Positions 45,690-57,176 of a stretch of 64,000 nucleotides of DNA are shown here, one piece after another. Position 1 is the first letter of the stretch. Each line of letters starts with the position of its first letter. Source of the stretch: Hippasteria phrygiana (taxonomy: Eukaryota > Echinodermata > Asteroidea > Valvatida > Goniasteridae); the NCBI GenBank assembly GCA_037893225.1, contig JAZGUH010000402.1:620001-684000 (forward strand). Reading direction: 5' to 3'. Made by a program: the position numbers and the translations under genes. The notes under the pieces are model-generated. The model worked only from the letters and a program-made list of their open reading frames with translations. It had not been told where the DNA came from and did not search any database.

Positions 45690-46599
45690 GAAAAAATGAC
45701 GGGAAAGTGACTTTGGGGAGAAAGCTTCTTAGGTTACTCACGACGTCTGACGTGGAGACCCACGCGCGTGTTTCCCGTACCCATCACGTTCACCCACCCT
45801 CAGTGAAGAACAGTGGCGAATTAAACTACGGAGGGAGGGGGCCTTCCCCCCGATGTTTGCTGTGCCCACCCCCATCTCGGATGCCCGTCTCCCCCTGGAT
45901 ATTGCAGTTGTGCATTTTCTTTCTATCGTGCCTATTCAGCTTCAGATTCGGTTAATTAAATTCAGACTATCTTAATTACTGTGCATGATCAGTAAAATGT
46001 AAGAAACATATAGCCGGGATACAGTAGGGATTAAGGTAGGGATTAGGATAAAAATATGGCGAGAGCTGGGGTTTGGGAAAGCTAGGATGTTTGGGGTTTT
46101 GTCAATGCAAAAATTACTTGCACCATTATAAAAAGCAAATTTTGATGCTATGTTTCACAGGTAAAGAATCGTTTTTCACGCAAAATGAAAATGTTCATGA
46201 CCCTTCCTCCCAAAAATTAGTGTACCCCTTGTGGTCTCTTGAAAATGAGACAATTACTGCTGATAAAAAAAGGGGGAAAAAGAAGAATGGAACCCCTTTG
46301 AAGGGCGTTTTTATCAATGTTGGAATCAAACGTTATGAATCAGACGTGTCTGACGTCACCTATGAGTTTAACCTTCAAATTTGCATCAATTTGGAATTTT
46401 TTTATTTAAAGTGATGTACCTATACGAAGATGTCTGGGTCAAAGTTCTTATTTTCACTAGGAGATTTGCCTAGAGCCGTTAAAAGACATTATCAGGCCCC
46501 CGGGGGAAAGTGTGCTACACATTAAAGGACGCTTAGTTGAACCACTTATGACAGGTCTATCAAACTCCTTAAAACACATTTGGGACAGTATTTTGTTTA
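45690..46599. other. No supported gene
   Basis: A short minus frame before 45742 ends at a possible donor (GTC|GTGAGT) but has no acceptor. 45.82-45.91 kb is a G/C-run repeat resembling 13.84-14.03 kb ('TGGATATTGCAGTTGT' against 'CCAGATATTGCAGTTGT'). The plus frame at 46073-46414 has no motifs. Confidence 0.4.
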
Positions 46600-46960
46600 A
46601 AGATAGTATGCATAACAAATATTTTGCTGTAATTTTCAGAAATGGATGGATTTGGGGTAGTATTTTATAGCAAATATACTGTAACACTGGCCTGTTCAAA
46701 GTTTTGTGTGCATAGATGCTGGTAAAACAAAGAGTGTCAGAGAAATGCTGTTTTGTAGACTGGTTCCCTGACCCTACTTTAGACAAAACAAAGCAATGTA
46801 TACATGTCAGGGAATTATGAGATCGGGGAACTAGACTATTTCCAACGATGGTCGGCAGGCAATCGCTGGAAATTGATACAAAAAGTTCCCTTTTCTTGAA
46901 AATGACAGCACACCAGGAGCCATGATTTCACAGGACGCTTGAGACTATTATTTACTAACA
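46600..46960 (+). repeat. Direct repeat, copy 1
   Basis: It shares long words with 48.80-49.23 kb in the same order: TTTTGCTGTAATTTT, GTTTTGTGTGCATAGATGCT, CAGGGAATTAT, CACTGGAAATTGATAC-like text, and TTCATAGGATGCTTGGAACT-like text. No coding frame is shared. It is probably an interspersed element or a segmental duplication. Confidence 0.6.
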
Positions 46961-47429
46961 AATCAATTTAGGTATTTTATAATGATTCAGTAGTTTTGTT
47001 TTCTGATGTCTGCAAGTGTTGTATATTACCTTTAAGGTTCCCATGCAATGTCAGTGAATAGAATGGGTGCTATGACGAATGCCCAATGTCTGATCAATCC
47101 AATTGTACAATCCCCAACACTGGACCGAATAATCCAGTCGTTTGTAAATCAATTTGTAGTCTGGAACGTCTGGAACGTGTTTCTTTATTAAGGTCAGACA
47201 TTTAGTAATTGATCTGTTTTTGTTAGAGAAACTTAGCGTTCTTTAAAAGTATGATGTAGCTTTTAAGGGGAAAAAGCAACACGATTGGTTTCAATCTAGC
47301 AGCTTACTGTTTAATTTCGTCAAACAAACCACATGTTAGGGAAACTGACCAGGCAAATTTCAATGAATTTTCCATTTTGAATGACTTTTCGGGGGCGCTA
47401 GTCGGCATTATGGGTTGATGACTAGCGCC
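46961..47429. other. No gene identified
   Basis: AT-rich sequence. Near 47.39-47.43 kb GGGGGCGCTAGTC and GACTAGCGCCCCC form a 13-bp inverted pair just before the SINE. Confidence 0.45.
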
Positions 47430-47880
47430 CCCAAACAAAAATACTGACGATTTTGGAGACCGCCAACATGGGGCAAGATAGCTTAGTTGGTATAGAGCGC
47501 ACTGATCTCTATACACTGGATTAGCAGCGCAGCAGTGATTGCCTATGCGTGAAGTGAAGCTACCGCGCGGCCATCTTGCTATATAATCAAAACAATGGCC
47601 GTTTTCCAAGCTCACGGCTTCAGCTCCGTCTCCAACTTCAGCCCATTCACAAACTGCATGCATGAATGCAGTTTGGCAATGGGCTGAATTCGGAGACGGC
47701 GCTATGAAGCCGGGGCTTGGAAAACGGCCATTGTTTTGATTATAGCAAGATGGCCGCGCGGTAGCTTCAATCGCGCAGTTTGGCAGCCAGCGTATAGAGA
47801 TCAGTGGTAGAGCTATAGAGTACGGTATTCCGGAGGTCGCAGGTTCCAATCCCGCTCCTGCCAGTTTTCTTTGTTCACTT
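47430..47880 (+). mobile_element. tRNA-derived SINE split by a MITE
   Basis: The leader (GACCGCCAACATGGGGCAAG) and A-box side of the SINE lie at 47430-47498. The B-box side and tail (GGTTCCAATCCCGCTCCTGC to TTCACTTTGAAAAG) lie at 47808-47880. Comparison with the 17.9-kb copy shows the break falls just after the A box. Confidence 0.85.
47499..47807. mobile_element. Hairpin MITE inserted in the SINE
   Basis: CACTGATCTCTATACACTGG and its inverted match form the ends. Long complementary arms (GAAGCTACCGCGCGGCCATC; AAACGGCCATTGTTTTGATT) flank a small loop, so nearly the whole 307 bp can fold. TAGAGC flanks both sides (493-498; 808-813). The long open frame on the minus strand is a by-product of the palindrome. 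Confidence 0.85.
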
Positions 47881-48631
47881 TGAAAAGCTTACTGTTCAAA
47901 AATATTATACCGGTACCAATCCTTCTGAGACAATGCCTGCCCTCTTTGAGACAATTGTATCTGAAGACCCAAGAAAATACCGTGGCTTCAAGTTATTTCC
48001 AGTCAAAAATCGAAATAGGCACGTTCTAAACGTGCACACATTCACCGTTAAATATTTTTTCACTATTTCTTTGTGACTCATGCAGATGACGGATTGAGCT
48101 CAAACGTTCACAGGTTTGTTATTTCATGTATATGCTGAATCACACACAAGTATAAACACTGCATGCAACTGTATTGTCGGCTCTGCTAATGCTGCATCAT
48201 GCCTTTAATAATCCGTAATTCGGAATAGAATACTGAGGTAGTTTTCCTCAAATATAGCAATAATTCCAACGCATAGTCAATTTGGACTATAGGATATAAA
48301 ATAAAATATAGCATGCCATGGGGTAACAGTTAAAACCCTTTGAAGCCGGATAACGTCTATACACGTCATTTTCTGCAATTTCAATCCATTGTTAGATTAC
48401 TGTATATGTTACGCTTGACAGCACAATCCTCTTGTGTCCGTTTCGCTTGGCTGCACAGGCCGCCCACGGCATCCCGGCGCCTCACTATATAACCGACTTC
48501 AATGGGTTTTAAACGGCGTTCATGTTTCTGTCCAGTATTATGGAGTCAAACATTCCCACTAAACTTAACTAGTATATTAGATCCCCAAACAAACCACAAT
48601 GGAAACTGACAAGGTAAATCTTGAACCCATT
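47881..48631. other. No gene identified
   Basis: AT-rich sequence. The 48.33-48.50 kb part has a slightly GC-richer core without an exon. Confidence 0.45.
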
Positions 48632-48720
48632 TTCAAAGTGAACAAGGAAAACTGGCTTGAGCGGGACTCGAACCTGCGACCTGCGATTGCACACTTAGGG
48701 TCTTCTAAGTGACTAATTTC
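48632..48720 (-). mobile_element. Partial SINE of the GGCAAGATAGC family
   Basis: The tail and B-box side only: TTTTCAAAGTGAACAAGGAA, then GACTCGAACCTGCGACCTGC on the minus strand. The A-box side is lost or replaced. Confidence 0.6.
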
Positions 48721-48799
48721 ACTTTGAAGAACCATTTTTGTTCAAATTGCTTTTTCCCTTCCAAGAGCGCGCAGTCTAAAAATATATTAGATCTTAAAG

Positions 48800-49230
48800 G
48801 TAGTTTAAAACATTTGCTTTTGCTGTAATTTTTAGAAATGAATGGATCTGGGGTATTCTATAATACTGTAACACTGACCTGTTTAAAGTTTTGTGTGCAT
48901 AGATGCTGGGAAAGCAAATAGAACAAAATGCTGCTCTTTTGGTCTGGTTCCCAGGCCCTACTCCAGACAAAACGGAGCAACTTACAGACTTACAGGGAAT
49001 TATCAGGTCGGGGAACTTGACTAGCTGGCTTGCATCCGTTCACGGATGTGGACTAACTAAAGTTGGTAAATTGGGGGCAGTATTTTAAAAAAAATCTCAG
49101 GTTTTTTTCCAACGATAGTCGGCCGACCATCACTGGAAATTGATACAAAAATTCCACTTTTCATGAAAATGACATTACACCGGGTGCCACGATTTCATAG
49201 GATGCTTGGAACTATTATTTATTTACAGTC
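48800..49230 (+). repeat. Direct repeat, copy 2
   Basis: The partner of 46.60-46.96 kb. It is longer by an internal segment (about 48.95-49.10 kb) and ends where the LINE relic begins. Confidence 0.6.
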
Positions 49231-49234
49231 AAGT

Positions 49235-50440
49235 AAGGCATTTAAATAATAAATAATACCGCAATTCCAAGTTAATGATCAATGCGCTTTACAAAAAGTA
49301 CACACACACAAATAAAACAATTACACTTGTAGAGAAAAAAATAGCAATGGAAACCAAAATATGAGGTCATACTGAGCTAAACAGGTGTGTTTTAAGGAGA
49401 CATTGAACTTTTGGGGGTCAGGAGCCAATCTGATGGTTGATGGGAGGTCATTCCACAATCTAAGAGCACAGATAGAAAATGACCTCTAAGCAACCATCCT
49501 CTGACCTCTAGGTACCGGTACCACAAGTCGTGTAGTATATGTGGCTGAGCGTAGACCCTGTCGTGATGATCTGTATATTTGATAGATACATGGGAGTGAG
49601 AACATGGAGTGATTTGTACACATATAGAAGGATTTTGAAAATAATACGCTTTTCAATCGGAAGCCAGTGAAGTGATTGCAACAGTTGAGTGGATGGATGT
49701 CGCCGTGACACCTGGAAAATGATGCGAGCAGCCATATTCTGTAGGTGCTGCAGTCGTGAGATGTCAAACCTGCTGCAGCCAGCCAAAAGAGAGTTGGCAT
49801 AGTCTAATCTGGACAGAATTAGGGCCCTCATGGCATGAGTGCAGCTTTCCTAGTCAATGAAACGACGGATTTTTGAGATGTTGCGTAAAGTGAAGTTGAT
49901 TGATTGACATAGTGATGTTACATGAGAGGACATGGTCATGGATGAGTCGAATGTTACCCTAAATCTCTCACTGAAATTAATGCTCATTGCCAATTGGAAA
50001 GGTGTAATTGATTAGCTTGGGCAAATTGTTGTCAGAAACAGATATGAAAAATTCAGTTTTGGATCTATTAAGTTTTAACTTATTTTCAGTCATCCAGTGT
50101 TGAATGTCGTCTACGCATGATGACAGCCTGTAAAGTGCAATAGCAGCTTCACCTTGTATATATATTCGGCATATATATGGAACTAAATGTCATGAAAACG
50201 GAAAATTTGAGCAACTGGTTGTGAATACATGATAAAGGTTTTCGGCCCAATTATAGATCCCTGTGGAATTCCAAATCTCAAATCAAGTACATCAGATTGT
50301 TGCCCTTCAATGCACACATGAAATGTGCGACCTGTGAAGTATGATTTAAACCACTGAAGAGATTGACCTTAATACCAAAATCGCAAACAAAACGCTGGAA
50401 AAGAATTTAATGGTCAGTGGTATCAAAGGCAGCCTGCGCT
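49235..50440 (-). mobile_element. L2/CR1-group LINE relic
   Basis: On the minus strand the best-preserved part is ALILSRLDYANSLLAGCSRF, then LQHLQNMAARIIFQVSRR and LHWLPIEKRIIFKILLYVYK, the standard thumb and C-terminal region of L2/CR1 reverse transcriptases. Upstream (to about 50.44 kb) are decayed palm pieces such as FHRDL (from FxPQGSxLG) and the DDIQHWM-like block. There are many stops and shifts. The 3' end near 49.25 kb has an ATTATTTATT-type tail. Confidence 0.8.
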
Positions 50441-51029
50441 GCCTTTTATGGCCTGATTAATTCATGCATGAATGAATGTGCTGAAAAGCGTTGTTTTGTT
50501 TGCCACTGACATTCTCGCTTTCAACCCGGAAGTGCGCAGAAGGGGCTAATGTGAAATTCCTCTATTGTCTAGGCGTACGGTCCATTAATACAACTACGCG
50601 TGACGTAGACGTAGCCTGTAGCTCTAGATGCCCATTTCTGACACGGCCTAATAATAGAGATTGCATTTTTCCTGTAGACTTTCTCTTTCGATGAAGCGCC
50701 GGATGAGGCTAATATGGGGATAATTCCCGTGCGAACCGGGCAGGCTTGAAGTCATGTAGCACCACGTCCGGGCAGCAAGTGTAAAACCCCCCCGGATTTT
50801 CGATCACATGGTTCCTGCTTGTCATACTAGGGACCCGACCGGCTTGCGGATTAGATCGGAGATGTCACTGCCTTGCTCACCATGACGCAAAGCGACAAAG
50901 CAAAGTGATTTGAAAGCAATTTGGCAAATGTGTTTAATAATAAAAAATAACCGGCGTCTAGAATAATCTTTTCAGTTTAAGTAAACCTTTACAATTACTA
51001 TTATCCCTGTCCATCAAGCCCAGCATTCA
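50441..51029. other. No gene identified
   Basis: A CpG-rich stretch (50.48-50.90 kb) with an 67-codon plus frame that contains several cysteines but has no splice sites or motifs. It is probably a decayed repeat. Confidence 0.35.
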
Positions 51030-51250
51030 TTCCTGAACCTTTCTCTTCTCCCTGGGGAGTACACAGCCCTGGCTTTAAGTTAAGCGCACATGGCTATAAT
51101 CAAACCATCACTGCCTATTTACTCCCGGGTGGAGAGAAGCAACTTGTGACAAAGTATCTTACTCAAGGACACAAGAACCATGACCCCCCACTCTCCCTGC
51201 TGGTCTTGAACCTACAATATGTTAACATTGCATCATCAAGATCTGAAGTC
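51030..51250 (-). mobile_element. SINE of the CTCCCAGGAGT type, second copy
   Basis: The inverted counterpart of 44.70-44.96 kb: CCTGGGGAGTACACAGCCCT, GAGAGAAGCAACTTGTGACA, then a decayed B-box side. Confidence 0.55.
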
Positions 51251-51359
51251 TGGTACGCCAGACCACATCTGGGCCACCTCGTGACCTTTGTGTTGTTGCT
51301 CACTCCGGGGAGAACTCACCCATCCCCCATTTCCCACAACCATTCTCGCCCCGGGAACC

Positions 51360-51540
51360 CTGGTCCAGAGCAGGGTTGAACTCGTCCCGGGGGCCGGGAA
51401 TGAGTAATCTCGGGGTGCCTTTGGGGTGGCGTGTGGTTGAGAATTGCAAGTGTGAATCTAGGCTTATTTTCACCCCAGCGTCGCCCTGGGGCTGGCCACC
51501 CCCGAGATTTGGTCTAGTGTGAAAATGCCTTTGGCCTCAT
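51360..51540. repeat. GC-rich foldback repeat, copy 1
   Basis: AATCTCGGGGTG..CCCCAGCGTCGCCCTGGGGC..CCACCCCCGAGATT: inverted arms ending in a GTGTGAAAATGCCTTTGGCC word. The counterpart is 52.84-53.01 kb. Confidence 0.6.
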
Positions 51541-51867
51541 AAGGGATGGTTGCCCATACAGCCGAAGAACGGGGTGAGTCCAGGAGGTGGAGTCTTTCGA
51601 AATTTCTGGCGCTATTTCTTCGCAAAGTGACGGCCCCAAAGGAAACAATGTATACAGAAAAAAACAAGAAATGGGGTGGTGGCAGTAGTTGTGTGGTCAC
51701 CGCATTCCACCACCACATGAATTCTTGTTATTGTTTTGACGTTAACATCCGTTAACAACATAATTATGACAAATTTGTGCATTCCCGGAAATCAAGCGGT
51801 GGGCTCAGTTAACATTAAAGCGGCCACGGTCATATCACTAGGCCTTTTCACACTAGAGCGCCGAACA

Positions 51868-52536
51868 TTGGGGCGAACTCAATCGTTATCCAAACGACAT
51901 CCGAATGGGGGTTAACGCTATGAGATTTCGGACTTTACTTCCCTTTAAAAAAAACCTCCGGAGCCACGAATTAGAACAAAATAATAATTCGAACGTAATG
52001 AAATTTCGGACTATTCCCTTAAAAAGAATACTCCAAAGCTGGAAATTAGAAGACAACAAAATTGGTAACGTCGAGGTCTCGAACCCACAATATCCTATCT
52101 CACAGTTTAACACCGTATTCACTTAGTCATCGGAATGCTTGGAAGACAACGATAATTCATTGCATTATATATATAACCCTGCATGGGTCATTTGGGAGAC
52201 ATTCCCATAGACTTGTGCACAAATTTTTTTTAACTTTAATGTAACCTAACCCAACTTTTCCCTTTTCCTACCCCCACGAATTTCAGTATGTTTATGTTTT
52301 GGACCATTCTCTATCGATTTAACCCATTTGCGACAGTAAAATTCTCAATATTTAAGGGGGCTGTGACATTAGGGAGACACTGAAATGTCTCCTTAACGTC
52401 ACTTGTCTCCCTAAGGTACAAAAAATAACTACAGAATGTCTCCCAAAGGTCCGATCCAGGTGTATATACCTAGCCCTATATAACATATGCGTACTTATAT
52501 TAAAAGTATTATAGAGGGCGTTCAACAATGCATCCA
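51868..52536 (-). repeat. Interspersed repeat, copy B with nested insertion
   Basis: The inverted match to 9190-9545, from CCAAACGACATCCGAATGGG to GTATTATAGAGGGCGTTCAA. It contains an insertion of about 308 bp (52.165-52.472 kb) absent from copy A. Open frames are incidental. Confidence 0.65.
52165..52472. mobile_element. MITE nested in the interspersed repeat
   Basis: CCTGCATGGGTCATTTGGGA..GACATTC at the left and GAATGTCTCCCAAAGGTCCG..CAGG at the right are imperfect inverted ends. TATA-type sequence flanks both. The uninterrupted 9.2-kb copy supplies the empty site. Confidence 0.6.
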
Positions 52537-52594
52537 TTCGCTCACACTGTTTTTTTCTTTACAATACTACTATTTTCTGCGTTGGCGAAATTTT

Positions 52595-52702
52595 GAGTGG
52601 GGGGGGGGGGCGACTGGGGGGGGGGGGGGCGACAATTGTTCATGGGCGGGGGGGGGGGGCGTACGCCCCCACAATGACCCCCCCCCCCCCCCCCCCCCCC
52701 CA
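52595..52702. repeat. G-run/C-run foldback
   Basis: Four G-runs on the left and one C-run of about 22 on the right with GTACGCCCCC/GGGGGCGTAC between. It can form hairpin or quadruplex structures. Confidence 0.7.
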
Positions 52703-52839
52703 ACCACCCCTTAGCTAAGCCAATGTCGGCGAAATGAGTCAAGGTCACGTTGTTAAAGATGCTGTACAACAATAGCGCGCGTTTTGACATGACCTTTGGT
52801 CCTCTTATGTAAATTATGTCGGGACCAAACTCTGTTGAA

Positions 52840-53010
52840 AAATCTCACCCCTGGCCGGCCTGGCGCAGGGGTGAGTTCGCCCCGGGGCGACACCAATCTC
52901 GGGGGTGGCCCCGGGGCGAAAATGGCGAAACGTCGCACATACTTACCCCCTCGTCGCCCCGGGGCCACCCCCAAGATTTTGTCTTGTGTGAAAAGGCCTA
53001 CTGAGGACCA
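52840..53010. repeat. GC-rich foldback repeat, copy 2
   Basis: AATCTCGGGGGTGGCCCCGG and CCGGGGCCACCCCCAAGATT are the arms, ending in GTGTGAAAAGGCCTACTGAG. It is shared with 51.36-51.54 kb. Confidence 0.65.
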
Positions 53011-53014
53011 ATCT

Positions 53015-54605
53015 TTAAAAAACAACCCGCTTAATCGACAGCTTCTAAGGTCGTCAGAATAGGCCTACTGCATTTGATAATTCGGCGCACAAACAGATCC
53101 TCCAACAGCCAAATGTCTTTCTCAAAATATAAGTTGTGCAGGCCATAAGAAATCACAGATGATGAATACATTTATACCAGTGTTGGCTAATAAAAGAACC
53201 CATATTCTGGGTACAAAAATTACACAACACAGTGGTGAATTGAGCTGATATATCGAGGGTGGGGTGAAGATTACAAAATTTTGGGGAAAGGGGAACGTGG
53301 TCGTCAAATGGTTAAACTTCGTCCCCAGCTTTGTTGAGCTAATCGTTAACAAGGCTATGGGGTAAAAGCTTGTACACTTTTACCGTTTGTAAACATTTTT
53401 AAATCTCTCGACAAGGCAGTAATCTTACAGAATGTTGAATAATATTAGTGCAAGATTGTAATTACTTGCATGATAACATACAACAGAAACTACTTGAACG
53501 CCCCCTTCAAGTAACGCGTCCCTATTTCTCCCAGCGAGATTATAGGCATAATCCACTTCACTTGGTTACCATGCAGCCGAGATGAAAGTTTTTAGCTGTC
53601 TACCATTCTGAATCGAAATGAGCCGTAAATGTGCTTTAAAATATAAATGTGCTGCACATTGGCAGGGGAGGAGGGGGGGGGGGGGGCATTTTTCCCCAAA
53701 AAGAGTGCCCCCATCATTTGTTTGTAACTTTGAAATGTTGCTACTAGAAAGGGTTGGTTCTTTTTTGTTTGGCCCCGTTTACCCCCCTTCCCCCCAATGA
53801 CCCTTGGTGCTACTTTTTTTTAACGAGAAAATTGAATCTGTATCGTCGTTCAGTGTTCAGTCAGTATAAAGATGCAAAAAATGAAGAGCTGAATTCAAGG
53901 TACTTCACTTGCTACTATTGTGTTCAATGAAGTTGGCCATGCTACAGTTTCCGCCAAGCTTCAAAATTCGTAACTTTCAGTCAAGGGAACTAGATAAGCG
54001 TTTATTTGCAAATGCTATACAAAAGTAAGAAAGGTTCTATAACGCACAAAAATAGAACATTTAAATGATATTACAATACACATATTACAAATTGATTAAA
54101 ATGATTTACATAATGGGAGATACGAATTATCATAAAGCGAATTTGTATCCACCTATTATCGATTTAGTTGGTTACACCTTTTAATGGGTAGCACTTCCAA
54201 CAGCCTTTACATATGTCCAACCTAAAGGCACATCAACACATAAATAAAATATTCTATAATTCGTTAGTATGAGGAAATTTATTAAGATGAAATCTTCAGT
54301 CAGAGCATGGACTACCAGCTTTAATGAATTCAGTTACTGTAGACACATCGATTGTAAGAGTATAATATTTCATTTCCCATTCTTTGTTATTTGAGTTGTT
54401 AATTGACAAATATACTGAAAGCACAGCTGAAATGTGGCTGATTGATCTTAATTTTCCACTGTATAATATATGTTTATATACACTCATTACATACTAAACA
54501 CTTTTCATATCTTTCAAACAACCCAAATACTCGAAAATGAGTCTTTTTCAATAAAGCGCTTTTGTCTCTAAACTAAAAAAACGAAGGTCACGGTGGTCGC
54601 CCGTG
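53015..54605. other. No gene identified
   Basis: AT-rich sequence with a G-run repeat at 53.67-53.80 kb. No exon was seen on either strand, although gene B's missing upstream exons could lie in this interval. Confidence 0.45.
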
Positions 54606-54867
54606 CGCTGCGTTTGTGACGTCATTGTTTGTTTACAGGCGAGTTCGGAATTGGGTTGACAGAGTCTGCGTAGAAATAGACGACAAATCTCAAGACGATC
54701 AATGGCGGCCGGATACACGCTACCGATCGTGTACGTACGTCGTACGTATGCCAGTAGGCATACATGTATGTGTACACATGTCGTTGCGCTGGGCAACCGC
54801 AAAGTGCATGCAGTGCCGTGAAAGCCATGACTCGTAGATCGACTACAAACAATGACGTCATACCAGC
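54606..54867. mobile_element. MITE with CRE-containing arms
   Basis: GCGTTTGTGACGTCATTGTT at the left and ACAAACAATGACGTCATACC at the right are inverted. Between them is a CGTACGTACGTCGTACG self-complementary stretch. The arms carry TGACGTCA, as the satellite does, but the surrounding words differ. Confidence 0.55.
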
Positions 54868-54971
54868 GTTTTGTTTTAGCTGGATTTCATTAACGAAAGA
54901 TTGGGTGTTTTGACCTCTTTTTTTACAGTGAAACTTGGTACATCGAGGTAAACTTTAACTGTATCTGAAAT

Positions 54972-55105
54972 CATTTTCAAAGTGAACAAAGAAACTGACA
55001 GGAGCGGGATTCGAACCTGCGACCTCCGAGTTACCGTACCGGCGCTCTACCAACTGCTATCTTGCCCTATGTTGGCAGTCTCCCAAATTGTCAGTATCTT
55101 TGTTC
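54972..55105 (-). mobile_element. tRNA-derived SINE, GGCAAGATAGC family
   Basis: Reverse orientation: TTTTCAAAGTGAACAAAGAA tail, B box GGGATTCGAACCTGCGACCT, and an A-box side with a 2-bp deletion (CAACTGCTATCTTGCCC), then the leader CAAATTGTCAGTATCTTTGT. Confidence 0.8.
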
Positions 55106-55334
55106 GGGTGAAATCAGTATACATTTTGTTATCTAGAATAACAGAATTCTGCCAAATTCGAGCAAGACTAATTAATGTTGCCTTCCCGTGTAGCCGTTAT
55201 TTACAGCATTTTAGCATCATTGTCTGATAGACAACTTGTATCATGTATTCCTAAACCACTAATACTAGTACTATTAACAATTAGCAAGAAAGAAATAATT
55301 TTACAATATTGGAATCCATTTTGCGTATCACTAC

Positions 55335-56162
55335 ACTGCGAAAACAGTGTTAGCAATTAAACACTTTTCTAAACAGTTTCTTGCTATCAGTTTGTGAACA
55401 CGTTTACATACTAAACATGTTTAGCGTATTGACGGATATTGTTAAAGGGACACATTGCTTTGGATTTTGCGATTTGGGCTATACAACTGAAATGGATATG
55501 GTTGGGAAGCTTTTTTTAAAGTAGAATATAAAGATTAACCTAACTATCCCTTCAAATTGCGTATTTTTTGTTTAATTTCGTAACAAATAACGGTCCGCCA
55601 TTTTGTAGAACCAAATTTTTGACTCCACAAAATGGCGGACCGTGTTCACCAGTCGTATTTCCAGTCGCAGCTGGTTGAAGTACGTTCTGTTGATCCATTT
55701 TGATGTACCGTGGCACGGCGCGCAGCACTGGCGATATGTGTCGCGAGGTAGAGAATGGTACCTGGCGATTATCTGATAGGTTTACAAGGCCACTGGCTGC
55801 GGCGCAAGCCTAAAGACTCTTACAGTGTATTTTGCGCATTATTTAGAAATAAGTCAATTATGGAAATAAGTCAATGTTTCGCGGGTCAGATGTCAGGGGT
55901 CAGAGGCCAATTTTATGTTTTGTAATCACTACTCACTAATTACAACACATTATACGTGTGTTTTTGCATGAACAACTCTTATAAAAGATAATTGAGGAAC
56001 ATTTCCAAACAGCAAAATGTCATGACATTTGAAGGCAATGTGTCCCTTTAAGCCATTGAACATTGATGTTTAGGAATTGAACACGTAATGTTTAGCTTCT
56101 AAACATGTTTACAAACCAATAGCAAGATTGTGTTTAATTGCTAAACACAGTTTTTAGAGTGT
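55335..56162. mobile_element. TA-flanked MITE carrying a nested element
   Basis: CACTGCGAAAACAGTGTTAG and CTAAACACAGTTTTTAGAGTG are the inverted ends, each next to TA. AAACATGTTTA and TTAGCAATTAAACAC words fill both arms. The central 602 bp is a separate TTAA-flanked insertion. Confidence 0.7.
55446..56047. mobile_element. Nested TTAA-flanked (piggyBac-type) MITE
   Basis: AGGGACACATTGC and GCAATGTGTCCCT are perfect 13-bp termini between TTAA copies at 442-445 and 56048-56051. An inner palindrome (CGGTCCGCCATTTTGTAG..CAAAATGGCGGACCG, 55.59-55.64 kb) is a second hairpin. There is no transposase frame. Confidence 0.8.
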
Positions 56163-57176
56163 ACAAACAATTTTCCGATTCCATGTGGATGACGTAACTA
56201 AAAGCTGGAATTCGAGGTACTTCAGATGGAGAAAATGATAACATTTACTCATTGAATATTGGCCTTAACCCTAACCCCCTATAGCCCTGCGTGCGGCCAA
56301 GTGCCTGTTAGGTGAGGCACGTTTTTGTATTTTGTTATTTACGTAAACACCTTTGGGCCAATTCCACTCAAACTTCATGTAATCCTCAATCGACCCCCTA
56401 GTCTGAGGGCCTCTAGTCACCTTTAATGTCGAAATTATTAACAAGCCAAACTGACCAGAAGAGAAAAGGGCCAATAGCAAAGCTATGACTCACGCAGGGC
56501 AATAGTGTGTGAAAATTTGTATTGAAATCGATGGATTCAGCATTGTTAGCATTAAGTATAAGATTCTAACAGAATCGATGCAAATTGTAACGAGCAGACG
56601 TGATTTAATTTCAGATTCGGTTCACAGAGTATTCATTTCTGATTGCATCTAATGAAGAAGTTGTTGCTACGAAATCTTATGCAAAGTTTCACCCTAGTTA
56701 GTCATTAAAGTGCTATACAACTTTTCCATATGTTTAGAATGACATTTTCATTAAAGGAACCATGTAATATATTTCTTATGACTTAAATATACATGTAGAA
56801 CATCTTTCTTGCCATATTCAGAATTCCAATCCCCTTTAGTTATAATATGTTTAAAAGTGTTGTTGACTTGCTCTACTTGTTAGACAGCTTGTTTGGACTC
56901 TCGTTAGTACAACTTGTTGCGGTACTTAGTTAGTACTGTTATTATGCTCTTCTGACAAGGAGTTCCTTGTTAATCCAAAATGGGGCCCTGGCATAAACTG
57001 GAAGATTTTCTAAGAATTGCAAAACAGCCACTCCTTTAAACTTCCTCTGAAAATAAACATTGAGATCATGTTTGTGTTTTTGCAACAGATGGTAACATTC
57101 GTAAACACAAGTTCAACCGGATATTGCATGTTTCGTCAATAAGAATAATTCTCACGAAATACAAGTGCTTACATGT
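56163..57176. other. No gene identified
   Basis: AT-rich sequence with short frames only. No exon or repeat was recognised. Confidence 0.5.

Noticed and set aside
45530..45955. A 141-codon plus-strand frame
   Set aside because: It overlaps the minus-strand coding-like block with acceptor and donor, and its own end lies in a G/C-run repeat.
47304..47849. A 181-codon open frame on the minus strand
   Set aside because: It lies almost entirely within a hairpin MITE inserted in a SINE; the openness follows from the palindrome and the translation has no protein-like pattern.
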